Shown here piece by piece: positions 38,571-49,568 of a stretch of DNA of 64,000 nucleotides. The notes under the pieces are model-generated. The model had not been told where the DNA came from. It ran no database searches and saw only the letters and a list, made by a program, of their open reading frames with translations. This DNA comes from Rotaria macrura (lineage: Eukaryota; Rotifera; Eurotatoria; Philodinida; Philodinidae), in NCBI GenBank assembly GCA_900239685.1, contig OENT01000105.1, positions 1 through 64,000 of the forward strand, read 5' to 3'. Made by a program: the position numbers and the translations under genes. Position 1 is the first letter of the stretch, and the number at the start of each line of letters is the position of its first letter.

Positions 38571-38647
38571 GTTTCAATAGCTCAATGGTTAGAGCACTGG
38601 TCCGGTTAACCAGTTGTCGTGTCTTAGGTTCGATTACCGAACGAAGC
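38571..38647 (+). tRNA. tRNA-like sequence (right arm), degenerate
   Basis: The sequence contains a good A box (TAGCTCAATGG), a B box (GGTTCGATTAC), a perfect D-stem (GCTC/GAGC) and a perfect anticodon stem (CTGGT/ACCAG) with loop CCGGTTA. Read conventionally the anticodon is GGT (Thr); shifting the loop would give GTT (Asn). The base before the anticodon is C instead of the near-universal T. The acceptor pairs only in its outer five positions (GTTTC/GAAGC), the T-stem has mismatches and the variable region is about ten bases. A TTTTT terminator follows at about 38659. A functional tRNA looks unlikely; a tRNA pseudogene or the head of a tRNA-derived SINE fits better. Confidence 0.4.
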
Positions 38648-41054
38648 ATATCATCTTGTTTTTCTGAATGAAAAATTCAAACATAGAGAGATAAAAGGAA
38701 GAAAAGTATATCATATGAAACATGTATATCTCCTTTCTAATATCTATTAATGGCATATAAGTGGTATTCATGAATCGAAGTTGATACGAGAAAGAGAATG
38801 AAAAAGTCTGCATGACTACGAATGATACAATTCTGGTAAGGGGTACTTAGATTCAACGATAAGCTACAGAAACGGTTAATCATACCTTGAAATAATCATG
38901 GAGTAACGTTAAAAAAGTTGTGGGTGATGTAAAAATCAAATATGTTGACTGAGTTCAGGCACTATTTAGAATTCAAATATCATCCGACTGGTAAAATATT
39001 TTGTTTGGCTTATTACTGACTTTATCAAGATGAATCTTTGTAGACTCGTTCAATGAAATAGACAACTGCTCAATCTTTAGTATATGAACATAATATTCTC
39101 AATAAATTACAGAAACTCTGTTTGAAGAAAACCTACGATGCTACTAACAGTCGATCACATGAGTACGATTGCGATGTTAGAATTTACGAACAAAGGCACG
39201 AGATGATAAAAAATTCTCATATTTGGTGACACGTCACTGTTTGTTGTCATAATCATCATGTCTATTTTCAGAAAACGAAAGAAGAAGAAGAGAATTTCAT
39301 TAATATAGAAGAAATACTGCAACAAACCTATGGTGAAAATTCTAAGCCGGTATGAAATTTAAAAATAAGTGATAACAAATGGTCGAATATCATTTTTATG
39401 GTTGAAAATATCGATTTCGCTTTGATTGAGACATGACGTATGGGTCAACGCTAATTCTTTCATGAAGGGTTTAATGAATTTTGAGGAAACACTCGAATCT
39501 TTTCCATCGTATTTATAGACTCAGAGAAGATAAACGATCGAGTTTCGTTGAACTTACTCTTGTATGTATAAAATTATATCGAGCGAATTACAAAGTAACA
39601 TTTACATACATAAATGTTCAGATAATTTGGCTCCCGATTTGTGTTGAATTACGACTAGACTGCTTACGATAGTCACTTTCGATCCTCGAATTTCTTTAGA
39701 AGACTGTTTAAAAACAGTCCTAGTCTAGAGATTTTATCGATATCAATAGTGTCAAGCTAGTTTCTTTTATGTTGACTGCTGAAATCCTATGTCTGATAGT
39801 AGCAGTGGACGAACTTGAAAGGAAGGATCTCAATTAATGATTGGAGCTGTGTTATTTTTCTCATATGACTTTCAACGTGACAGAAAAATGGTATCCACGT
39901 TATTTTAAAGATTATGACGACTAAAATCTTTCTATCAAAAAGAATCTTGTTGACTCAGATCGACCAATTCAAATCATTTTAATGAATTGTGTACTAATCA
40001 TCGCAAATATGCGGGTGAAAGTAATTGAGAAATTGATGCAACCCCCTATGTTTGCTATTTGTTCTCTTCTACAGTTGTGGCTAAGTCATAATAGAATTTA
40101 AAAAAGACAGCCTGCAACCTTACAAGTTCTAAATCGTTGATCCTTATCATAGTTGCGAAAATTCGATCGTACATACGAGTGACTGAACTAGAATTCCTGC
40201 AAATTGTATCACTTCTTAGTTTCATATTGATCAGTTACTATGATGTTTTCTTAGCTTAAAACATGAAATCTTTCTTTCATCGGCGTTTCAAGATAGGTCT
40301 GTGAGATGAATACTAGTTGGACATTAACGAACTACTTAGATGATGCGCATACACTGAGAAATTTTCGATTGATAGTCAAAGTTTGTGTGACACTAGATGT
40401 AGCTTACTTCGAAAGATTATACGAAAAAAATCATTTGTAGATGTGCCTAAACTTTCAATCGAAACGACTAAGACAAAGAAAAAGAAAAAGAATGAATGAG
40501 TAAAATGTGCTAGAAAAGAAGAAGCGCAGTCTTACGTTTTTAAAAATCTATCGACTACTACCTATATTCTTCTTACCACACAACACTTCCTAAGCTAGTC
40601 TCCTACAAACTTTGATTTGTCGGTTGATAATGTTCTATTGTTGCCGTAGATCGAAAAAACGTAAGCAAATTAAATTAAAAAAATCTGCGTATTAACATAG
40701 ACTACTGTCAATTCGATACTAGAAATCTTTGGTTACACGAATAAAAGAAAAAACAGCGTCTTCAATTGAAGACGAAGCCCTGCTTTACTTTGTTTCTATT
40801 GTTTGACAAATAATTTTAAATGTATTTATCTTATTTTGAAAGAACCAAAAAGAAAAAGATAGATAAAATAGTGACGTCAGATTGAAAGATTATATCAACT
40901 ATATCTATCATCGATCTTGTTTGTTCAATGACGCCATCTACATTAACTACAAATTTCATTTGATAATAATTTATCATACTTATTACTCATGTATACTTAA
41001 TAATTGTTTTGAGTAAGAGTGAGAATTTATCTGTTCATTAATTTAACGTTAAGA

Positions 41055-44000
41055 ATGTCGTTTATACCGAATTCTTGGCATTGGAAACAATTAAAATTTT
41101 TTTGCATATGTTTCTTATGTTCGATACCGATTATTTTGTTCTTTTTTCTCAATTTTTACCTTACACTAACAATATTAATTTCATGGTCCATATTTATTAT
41201 ACGAAACGCTTATTTTAAACCGATTAGTATCGATTTACTCTATACAAGGTACTAAATAGCATATGATCAATCATTGTCTTGGAAGAAATGAAGCATGCTT
41301 TTGTTTTCATTAGATTTTTCTTTGAACATTTACTTCAGCAACCGGATCTTTTATCTCAACTTCGACCACTGTGAGTATTCCTTTTGAGGAAAGAACATAT
41401 TCGAAAAGCAACACTCTATTTTTCAATTAGCGGCATAGACTTCTTCAATACACAGCTACACGATTATTCGATATCATTTCATGAGCAGGAGAAAAAGAGA
41501 TTTCAGAATGAATCGAATTATCTTCAATCATTTAAGAATGAACGAATGCCAGCATATCAAAAAGAATCATATGATGTCATGGAATACTTTTTGAGAATGC
41601 ATACCAAACGAGACTACAGTGATGAATTCTGTTATCATAATTACTTAATAAGTCAAATGATGGGTGCTCAATCAGAAATAGTATCATTCATATCGAAATA
41701 TCATCGAATATTGAAATTAAATGATGCTGAAGCTTATCTACTTCGAGTAAAATTATATTTTTGCTTTCATTCCATGATGTTCGTTATTTACATTAAAGGT
41801 GCAAAGGATACCAAAAGCATTTGATGAACTCATTGATCAACAGATAGAAAGGCGACGACGACATATCGAAACACCTCGATTTGTTCTTCAACGAGTTATT
41901 GATGAACTAGAGGCATTTCAAGAACAAATACGAAATGAACCTAATCAAAGGTAGAGAAAAACCGATGTTTATAATATATTATTCAGATTAATATATGATT
42001 TTTAGTCCTTTAATTATTGCCTTCGTCAATAAACTCGACGATAAAATTTTCTCAGTTAATATTTTTTTGTCAATAGAGAACAACATAAATTTCCTTCGGA
42101 TTAATGTTCTAAAAAATTTTTAGAAAGAAAAACAAAATGATTTGATCGGTCGTCTATTAACGATTGTTAAAACAAATCTGATTCCAGCATATGATCGCTT
42201 ATTAAATATTCTTCATGAAGATTTATCAAATGCAAAAACTGATCATGGTGTTTGGAAATTACCGAATGGAGATGAATACTATCAATTATGCTTAGCATAT
42301 CATACAACAACTAATATGAGTGCAAATGAAATTCATGAACTTGGAAAAACACATGTAGAACGAATTCAAAATGACATGAGAAGGTATAATCTGATTCCTC
42401 TCCTTAAATTTCACATAAAATCAGAAGAAAAAAAATTGTTGAGCCGTACTAATATTGAATTTTCCTCTACAATTTCTTCGCGTTGATAATAACCCTGATA
42501 CTATATGATTGCATAAGATCAAACTTTTTTCTAAAATCCGTACGGTTGAGTTCTGTTGCTCTAGCAGTGTAGATGGTTCATATGTCAGATTTTGCTAATA
42601 CGATATTGTTCGGGAAAAATTAGGTTGAAGTAAATAAGAATCTTTTTTTCTTTGAGAATATTCCCAATGAGATATAAACGGAAATGACAGAAAAAAAAAT
42701 GATACAGAATCAAACATTATATTAATGCTTAGAATAAAATTCTAATAAGACAAAGATTGTACACATCAAAGAAAACGAATTAATAAGAATAAATAACAGC
42801 ATATAAGTTTTTCAATTATACGAAATAATAAGAAAAGAATAGTAAAAAGGAAGATAAGCATGAAAAGGAGTGCTGAAAAAATAAGTAAAATCACACGAAA
42901 TTAGAATAGTTCATGAGTATAGTCAATGACTATCATAGTTACAAACGCATGTAAGTTATATGTCGATGGATGAAGAGCTCTCGTAAGATTTTCGACTAAT
43001 GAAAAGAATAAATCTAGATTTATAGTGAAAGACTTCTTCGATCTATCAAAGCTTGATACAGAATATAGAATTCTGCGATAAAAATTTGACTCTGTTAACG
43101 AGCTGGATTTTAGTTTCTCGGCGCCAATGACGGATCATTTTTTTTTGTTGTATTTATATAGAGTTCAACTAGTTTCTATTGCTTATATAGAATTTTAAAA
43201 GAACATCAAGTTGAAACTTGGCACGACTTTCGAACAAGTATCACTCAGTGGGAAAATGATCTGGAACAAAAATATGAAAATATTGAAGAAAACCGAGGAA
43301 AAATTCTTGATGATTTTCATCAAATTATTGAAAGTATTGATGGTGAAATGGATAAATATTTTTCATCTGCATGTCGACCAGAATCAAAATGTGTTGTTGA
43401 ACGTATGCCAAAATTTAAAGAAGTATCATCCCCAATGGCTTATTATTTTCCTCCAGCACTTGATGGAAAAACGCCGGGTACATTTTTCGTCAATCTTCGT
43501 AGTATTGATGAGATAATCAAATTTAAAATGGCTTCATTAGCTTATCACGAAGCTGTACCCGGTCATCATTTTCAAGTAAAATAAAATCTTTGCATAAAGT
43601 TACTGTTTGTGAATAAATTTTATTCTTAAGTTAAGTGTGGCACAAAAATTGAAACACTTGCCATTTTTTCGTCGTGTCGTTCCTTTTACTGCTTACACAG
43701 AAGGATGGGCTCTCTATGTAGAACAATTGGCGGCAGAGGAAAACTTTCATAAATCATGGTATAGCTATATTGGATATTTGGATTATCAGCTTCTTCGTTC
43801 TTGCCGGTATAATGACTCATGAGTTTTCTGTGGTGTTTTCAATTTTCTTTTTCTTCTCTAAGACTTGTTGTTGATACTGGTATCCATTGGAAACGATGGT
43901 CACGTGAACAAGCCATCGATTATATGGTAAAGATTTTTAGTCATACATAAGCCTTTTTTTCACATGCTCTTAAATTTCAGGTACAAAATACGTGCATGAA

Positions 44001-44301
44001 AAAAGAAGAAGTTATAACGGAAGTTGAACGTTACTTTGTACTACCTGGACAAGCATGTGCCTACATGGTTGGTTGTCAATTCATATTATCATTACGAGAA
44101 AAAGTAAAAGTTGCACTTGGTGATAATTTCGATTTAAGAGAATTTCATGACGGTAGGAAATCATGCAGAAGATTCGTAAATTTATCATTTGTTTTTCAAT
44201 TTTGAATTTTAGTCATTTTATTGAATGGGGCATTGCCACTAAATATTTTGGAGATTATAATCCACCAATATATAAAACAAAAACAAGAATTGATGAAGTA
44301 G
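41055..44301 (+). CDS. Membrane-anchored DUF885-family putative zinc metallopeptidase, 637 residues
   Basis: Eleven exons fit in phase: 41055-41248, 41314-41370, 41431-41746, 41799-41950, 42006-42054, 42124-42383, 43191-43575, 43631-43806, 43863-43926, 43981-44152, 44213-44301. The N-terminus has hydrophobic residues at about 15-50, likely one or two membrane segments anchoring the enzyme. The rest follows the DUF885 family: [11 protein letters not shown] at 461-471, [11 protein letters not shown] from 494, [19 protein letters not shown], and a C-terminal [10 protein letters not shown]. His462, His468/469 and Glu495 are probable zinc ligands, with Glu463 as the catalytic base, by analogy with HExxH-type peptidases. 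Substrates are unknown. DUF885 proteins are abundant in bacteria and patchy in eukaryotes. The many spliceosomal introns show this copy is a settled eukaryotic gene. AATAAA at 44389-44394. Family identification is firm; the peptidase activity is inferred. Confidence 0.9.
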
Positions 44302-47300
44302 ACAGTACTCTATTATTTTTGAAACATTAATTTTAGTTAGGTTTTTTTTTATCACACTCGTTTATTAATTTTTTCTACATTTCCATACAATAAACTGTTA
44401 TGGTTTTATATAAATAATTTTTCAATGCAACTGACAACATTGATCGATTAAAAATATCTATCATTAATTATAAAAGCTATAAAAATTCAAAAACTGAAAC
44501 CAGTAAAACATAAGTATAGAAATTATACTGCTCATGTTTTATCCACGGAATCTAGTTTGATAAAGATTGTCGTTGAATTATTTTGTGTTCAATGAAATCT
44601 GAAAATAATCATAGTTTACAATAAAATTACTTGTAGTTTTTCTTGAAAGTACTCTGATTAATCAAAATGGATTGATCTAGTTGTAGTTCTATCACTTATT
44701 AAACGACGTTCAATAGATGATAGAGTGCTTCATGAATATTATCGATTTGTTTCAAAACCCTTGCAAAGTGATATCATCTTCAATCTTGCTATGTATTGTT
44801 GATGAGTCATTAAAAGTTGAACATCACGATACTTTATTCAGATTAAGATAAATCGATTTCCAAAAATATAATCAATCGATAATCGATGGGAAAATGTTGA
44901 ACCCTTCATGCAATCTGAACACCTCGTTATTTGCATTTGCTAGCAACAATAGTTCCTTGAACGATATAAATCGATAGTAATTTGAGGCTCCATCCATCAT
45001 GCAGGTTATTAATTCATGATGAATGTCTTCAAAAATTATATTTACCATTCAGTTGATTGATAATAAAAAGAACACATATATACCAATTTTCTTTGTATTC
45101 ATATCGCGCGACACAGGTTTTACTTCGCGTCTCCATTATTACAGTTTGTGCAATCTAAAGTATGATATGGCGATTCGAAATAATAATTGTATATTACTTA
45201 CATCGAAGAATAAAAGTCGTTGTCTGCTTCGCTATTCTCCACTTGGTCAATAGCACGATCTAAAGATTGGCAAATTTATCTTTAGACCATGCGGAAATAA
45301 TAATTCCAAACTGTTAAGGTTTTACTCTGTTTTTTAATTTTCAGCACAATTATATAATTCTACTTTATAATGACAAAAAAAAATAAAATAACTTTAGAGT
45401 CGTCTATAGTATGAAAAGCTTTCGTCGATAGCTCTATTGAGCAGAATGATAGTACAATTGACAATTATTATTTTGATATTGACATTCAATGTCTTCTTTA
45501 TAGAATAGTTGAAAGGCATTGATTGTAGATGGAAATAATGAAATTCTCGATGAATATTTTACTTTTGCTTTTCCTTTACCGTTTTCTTATAGTAAATTAA
45601 CATGAGATTTGAGAACTAAAATATTAACATTATTTTTCCAATCAATCTGCTTAGCGAAGAAAATGTTCGATATTTAAGACTAAAGTTACTGAATATGCTC
45701 AACAAATGAAGTAATCGTGAGATTTTGTTGTATCGATCTAATCAAGAAAAAAGATCTTAAACGAACGGATGCTACTATGTGTTGCAAATGCGAGTAAAAT
45801 ACATGACGTTAAATTTATAGTATTGAACAGTTTTCGGTGAACGATAGTTTTTACGTTAGTGTTTTCCAATAAATGAAGTTCGATTATGTAGGTGCTATTT
45901 ATTTACATAGAGTACGAACTTTAAATAAAATGCTAGACTTTCACGGTTGATAGTTATCATATCATGAATAGTGAATATAAATAAGAACTATATTAATACT
46001 TTTGTGACCATCGATCGTCAGATCATCGAAATTTTGAATTGTATATTGTAGTGCGTTTTTCATATCAATGTACATTAATAACTTGTAATTAAAAATAGAT
46101 TGATAAGATGTTTCATTTCTTCAGTTTAATTTATATTTTATAGTTAATTGATGTCGTTTGATCAGTATTTTTTCAGTGACATTTAAAGTGAATTTCCAAC
46201 AAACATTAGGCTCGTAATTTTTCAATATTCTCCGTCAAGCAACATTCGTTTTTGTTAGTTTTATTGTGGTTCGATGGCCTCCAAGCAACATTACACAGTG
46301 ATATGATTTAATAATTTTTCCATTAATTTTCACATGAAAATACAGAACAGAATTCTCATAATTTAAAGTTCCAAAGTACTTACACTCTAGGATTACAGCT
46401 GTTGCATAGACCTCTAGTATTCGTTGAAAAAAATCAGAAATTAGTATCACTTCGCACATGTAATGCTGAAACGACGGAGACAAAGAAATTAAGTGGAAGC
46501 GTAGATAAAAAGACGTAAATATCTGAGAAAAATTCAGCATTAGGGAAAAATCAAACATGTTTTTAGTTCATTAGAAAATTAAGACATGTACTTAAAACTG
46601 GCTCTCGTCATGAGAAATACTCATTGAAGTTGATATCCATAAGTATGGATTTAGATAGCCGGAATAAAACAAAAAACTAAGTCTTGTCCTGAGAAAGTGT
46701 AATCGATTTTTTAACTTTGCATTTTTAGAATTCTGTTCTGTATTTTTCCTGTGAACATTAATGGAAAAATTACTAAATAAAATCAATGTGTGATATTCTT
46801 TGTAGGCTATCGAACTATACTAAAACTAACAGAAAGAAATATTGTCTGACGAAGCAGCAATGAAAATGATGTGACTAATTTGTTTTTGCAAAATACTGTA
46901 TTTTATCTATTTAATTTCGAAGTAAAATTTATTCTTATTTAATAGTATTACAAAATAACGGACTTGTTCATACATATGTAACGATCTACTTTCGACATAT
47001 TGATAAGATTCAAAGTCACCATCATGCTTTGCTTATGAATAATGATCAGAAATATCTTTCTCTTGTTCAAATTGATGTGATGCGTTTTACAAACTTAGCT
47101 GATGATAATCGTCAAGCGATGAGCAAATTGCACTCAACTAGGAATGTTGTTCTCTTTTTTCCTTTGTAATCTTGTCAATCAGAACCGAAAAGAGCAAGCT
47201 ATATCAGAATTCGTTTTATATTCAATCTTGAGTGATTTTTCATCAATGATCGAGTATAGCTTTTTTGTTTTCTCAAACTCAAAGTTTCTTTTAAAATAAA

Positions 47301-49075
47301 CGAAACAATTTACACCTAGTAGCGTTACTTGCACAACTAATCCACATTTATCGAAATTAGCGCATACACAACTCGTTTTTTCTTCGGAAACAGAAAGCAA
47401 AACATCAGAATATCTTTCTTCAATCAAATTACGAAATCACTGTATTATTTCAATTAGAAGATCTATATTTTTAGATGGTTGTTTAGAGAAAAAGAAAGTG
47501 CCGCAGATTAAAAAGAAGGATTCATAAATATATTCCCACAAGCATAGGAAAATTATTCCGCCAAGTATATTTTTTATTGTAACATGTTCTAATAAGATGA
47601 TGAAGAAAATTTTTCTCATAACAAAAGAATTAAAAATTAAGGCTCGTACTAAAAGATGAAATCTATTCGAACTTGGCAAAATCTACAAGGTTTCAATGTA
47701 TTGTTCGTGCGTTTTCTTGTTTTTGTCTTTTAACAGAGTAGTTTCCGATGTAAGCGAACTAGTGTTATCGAATAGTTTAGTGCCATTATTTTGACCCTAA
47801 TATTTTTTTCTATAACCAAATGTTTCCAGTCGTATCGAATGAAGGAAGCTTCAGTGATAATGGATGATTTCCTATTGAAATGTTATTACATTGAAAACTA
47901 TGTATATCTTAGAAATTATTTAAGGAAATCTTGTTCTCGTCTTGTTCATGTCTTACCTAAGAAAGAAGAAATTGAATCAACGTGGTCAGTATGATGTATT
48001 TAGAATTGTTTCATGGACTAGATAACGACTTTATATTTTTAGTTGCATACTATACCACGAGCAATTCAGTAAAATGATAAGTTACACATTTTCCCATCTG
48101 ACATTAAGTACTAGCCAAACTTCAGTAAGACTACGTATAAAAGTTTTTGAGATTCTGAAACAATGACAATACATGGATTTAAGAGAAACTTCAGAGTGCT
48201 CGTACTATTCTCTTCAATAATACCTAAAAAGTGATCGAACAATGGCATGGTATCAATGAAGTTGGAAAAAAAACTATTTTTAAGATGCGACATATGAATA
48301 AAACCACTTGATTACTTCCAAGCACCACATTAATTTTAGATTGTATTGATTGATCTTCAACTGCTTGCGTATGGCACTATCCATTGTAACCTTTTTCGGA
48401 AATTCGATGATAAAAGAGACAAGGCGAATACTCATTTAATAATTGTCCGAGTCATATTGCCATGAGAATTTCTACTATTGTAAGACGTTTGTACTATCGA
48501 AATTCTATGGCAGTATATGCTCGACAATCAATTATTATCGTCTTTATCCAATGAAAGTAGAATGCGTTTTATGACAAGAATCATTTTTTTTAAATCTTCA
48601 ACGATCACAATAGAGGTAATCTCACCGTTTAAAGTCATATTGACTAAGAACATTTTGGTTTTGGTTTTTGATTCCAGTCAATGCAATGCATAGAAACCCA
48701 GAAGTATGCGTAGTGAGTACCTGGTGTGTCTGTATACGATTCTTTTTTTCAAGTATATTATTTTACAATCATCTAAATTGAATTTATTGAATTATGTCAA
48801 CAATGTCTATAAATCTTTGGATTCTGTTTTGTGCTGAAGCCCAAACAGCGTAGTAGTTAATGAAAATTGAAAGGAAAGAAAAATCAAATTTTCGACGCTA
48901 TTCTTTCATACATGTGTATACGATGGGAACAATGAATTATTCATATCAAGACATTTGTCACAAATGATAAGCTTATCAGTGAAACTAGTGAGTCAATTCA
49001 AATATTGTGATGCGTCCATAGAATAATTGTAATTTGTTTTACTCATAATGTTGATAAATGAGTATTAGATTGTCT

Positions 49076-49083
49076 AGATTATG
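49076..49083 (+). repeat. Target-site duplication, left copy
   Basis: AGATTATG, immediately left of the hAT-like element. Confidence 0.85.
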
Positions 49084-49560
49084 TAGGGATGCAACAAATT
49101 TTGAATAGATTTGGGATTGGTCACCAAATCTCTGAGATTTGGACTTGGATTTGGTTTCTGGATGTGTAGTATGGATAGAACTGAATTCCCAGCTGTGGAC
49201 TTCGTCTGGATTTTGATCATAGGATTGTTTCTATTACTTTTTCCAGCTTAGATTTGGGATTCGGGATTGGTGATACGCTTGGGATCTGTTTTGAATCGAG
49301 CATGAGTCAAACTTTGTTGTCGCACGACACTGAAACCCAATCTCAATCCCAAATCCAAACCCAAATCTATACCAAATTTAAATAAACAATTTTATATGAA
49401 CCTTTGAGGCTTGAGATTCTTTTCTCCCTTCTGAGACTATCTTGAAAATTCTCATCAGATTTGGATAATTTAAGACCAAAGCCAAATCCAAATCTCAGTC
49501 GAGAACAAATCCAAATCTATTTGCACCAAACCCTAAGGCCTTAGATTTGTTGCACCCGTA
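49084..49560. mobile_element. hAT-superfamily MITE, 477 bp, foldback type
   Basis: The ends are inverted: TAGGGATGCAACAAATTT on the left and, in complement, TACGGGTGCAACAAATCT on the right (15 of 18 match). The element is flanked by a perfect 8-bp direct repeat AGATTATG (49076-49083 and 49561-49568), the target duplication of hAT transposases. Inside, the left half is built from variants of GATTTGG/GGATTTGG and the right half from their complement (CCAAATC), so the whole element can fold back. It has no coding capacity and must depend on a transposase elsewhere. Confidence 0.85.
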
Positions 49561-49568
49561 AGATTATG
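49561..49568 (+). repeat. Target-site duplication, right copy
   Basis: AGATTATG, identical to the left copy, immediately right of the hAT-like element. Confidence 0.85.

Larger units (their letters stand above)
38335..38721. repeat. Near-perfect palindrome, 193-bp arms around a single N
   Basis: The arms 38335-38527 and 38529-38721 are reverse complements with one mismatch that I can see, and no spacer other than the N at 38528. Each arm carries one tRNA-like sequence, and these face each other. Such a structure can come from an inverted duplication in the genome or from an assembly error that joined the two strands of one locus. The copy number and origin cannot be settled from sequence alone. 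Confidence 0.9.
38324..38765. repeat. 13-bp direct repeats bracketing the palindrome
   Basis: GCATATAAGTGGT occurs at 38324-38336 and again at 38753-38765, just outside the palindrome (the left copy overlaps its first two bases). This is the form of a target-site duplication, or of a repair or assembly overlap. Confidence 0.6.
37973..41054. other. Intergenic region holding a tRNA-like palindrome
   Basis: Between the divergent ABCA and DUF885 genes. Apart from the palindrome at 38335-38721 and its flanking direct repeats I see no gene or repeat; open frames are short and unconvincing. Confidence 0.5.

Noticed and set aside
38571-38647. Calling the palindrome unit a functional tRNA-Thr or tRNA-Asn
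   Set aside because: Acceptor and T-stem pairing are too poor, position 33 is not T, and two alternative loop registers give different anticodons.
42384-43190. Possible insertion in the 807-bp intron of the DUF885 gene
   Set aside because: The intron is longer than its neighbours, but I found no inverted ends or target duplication.
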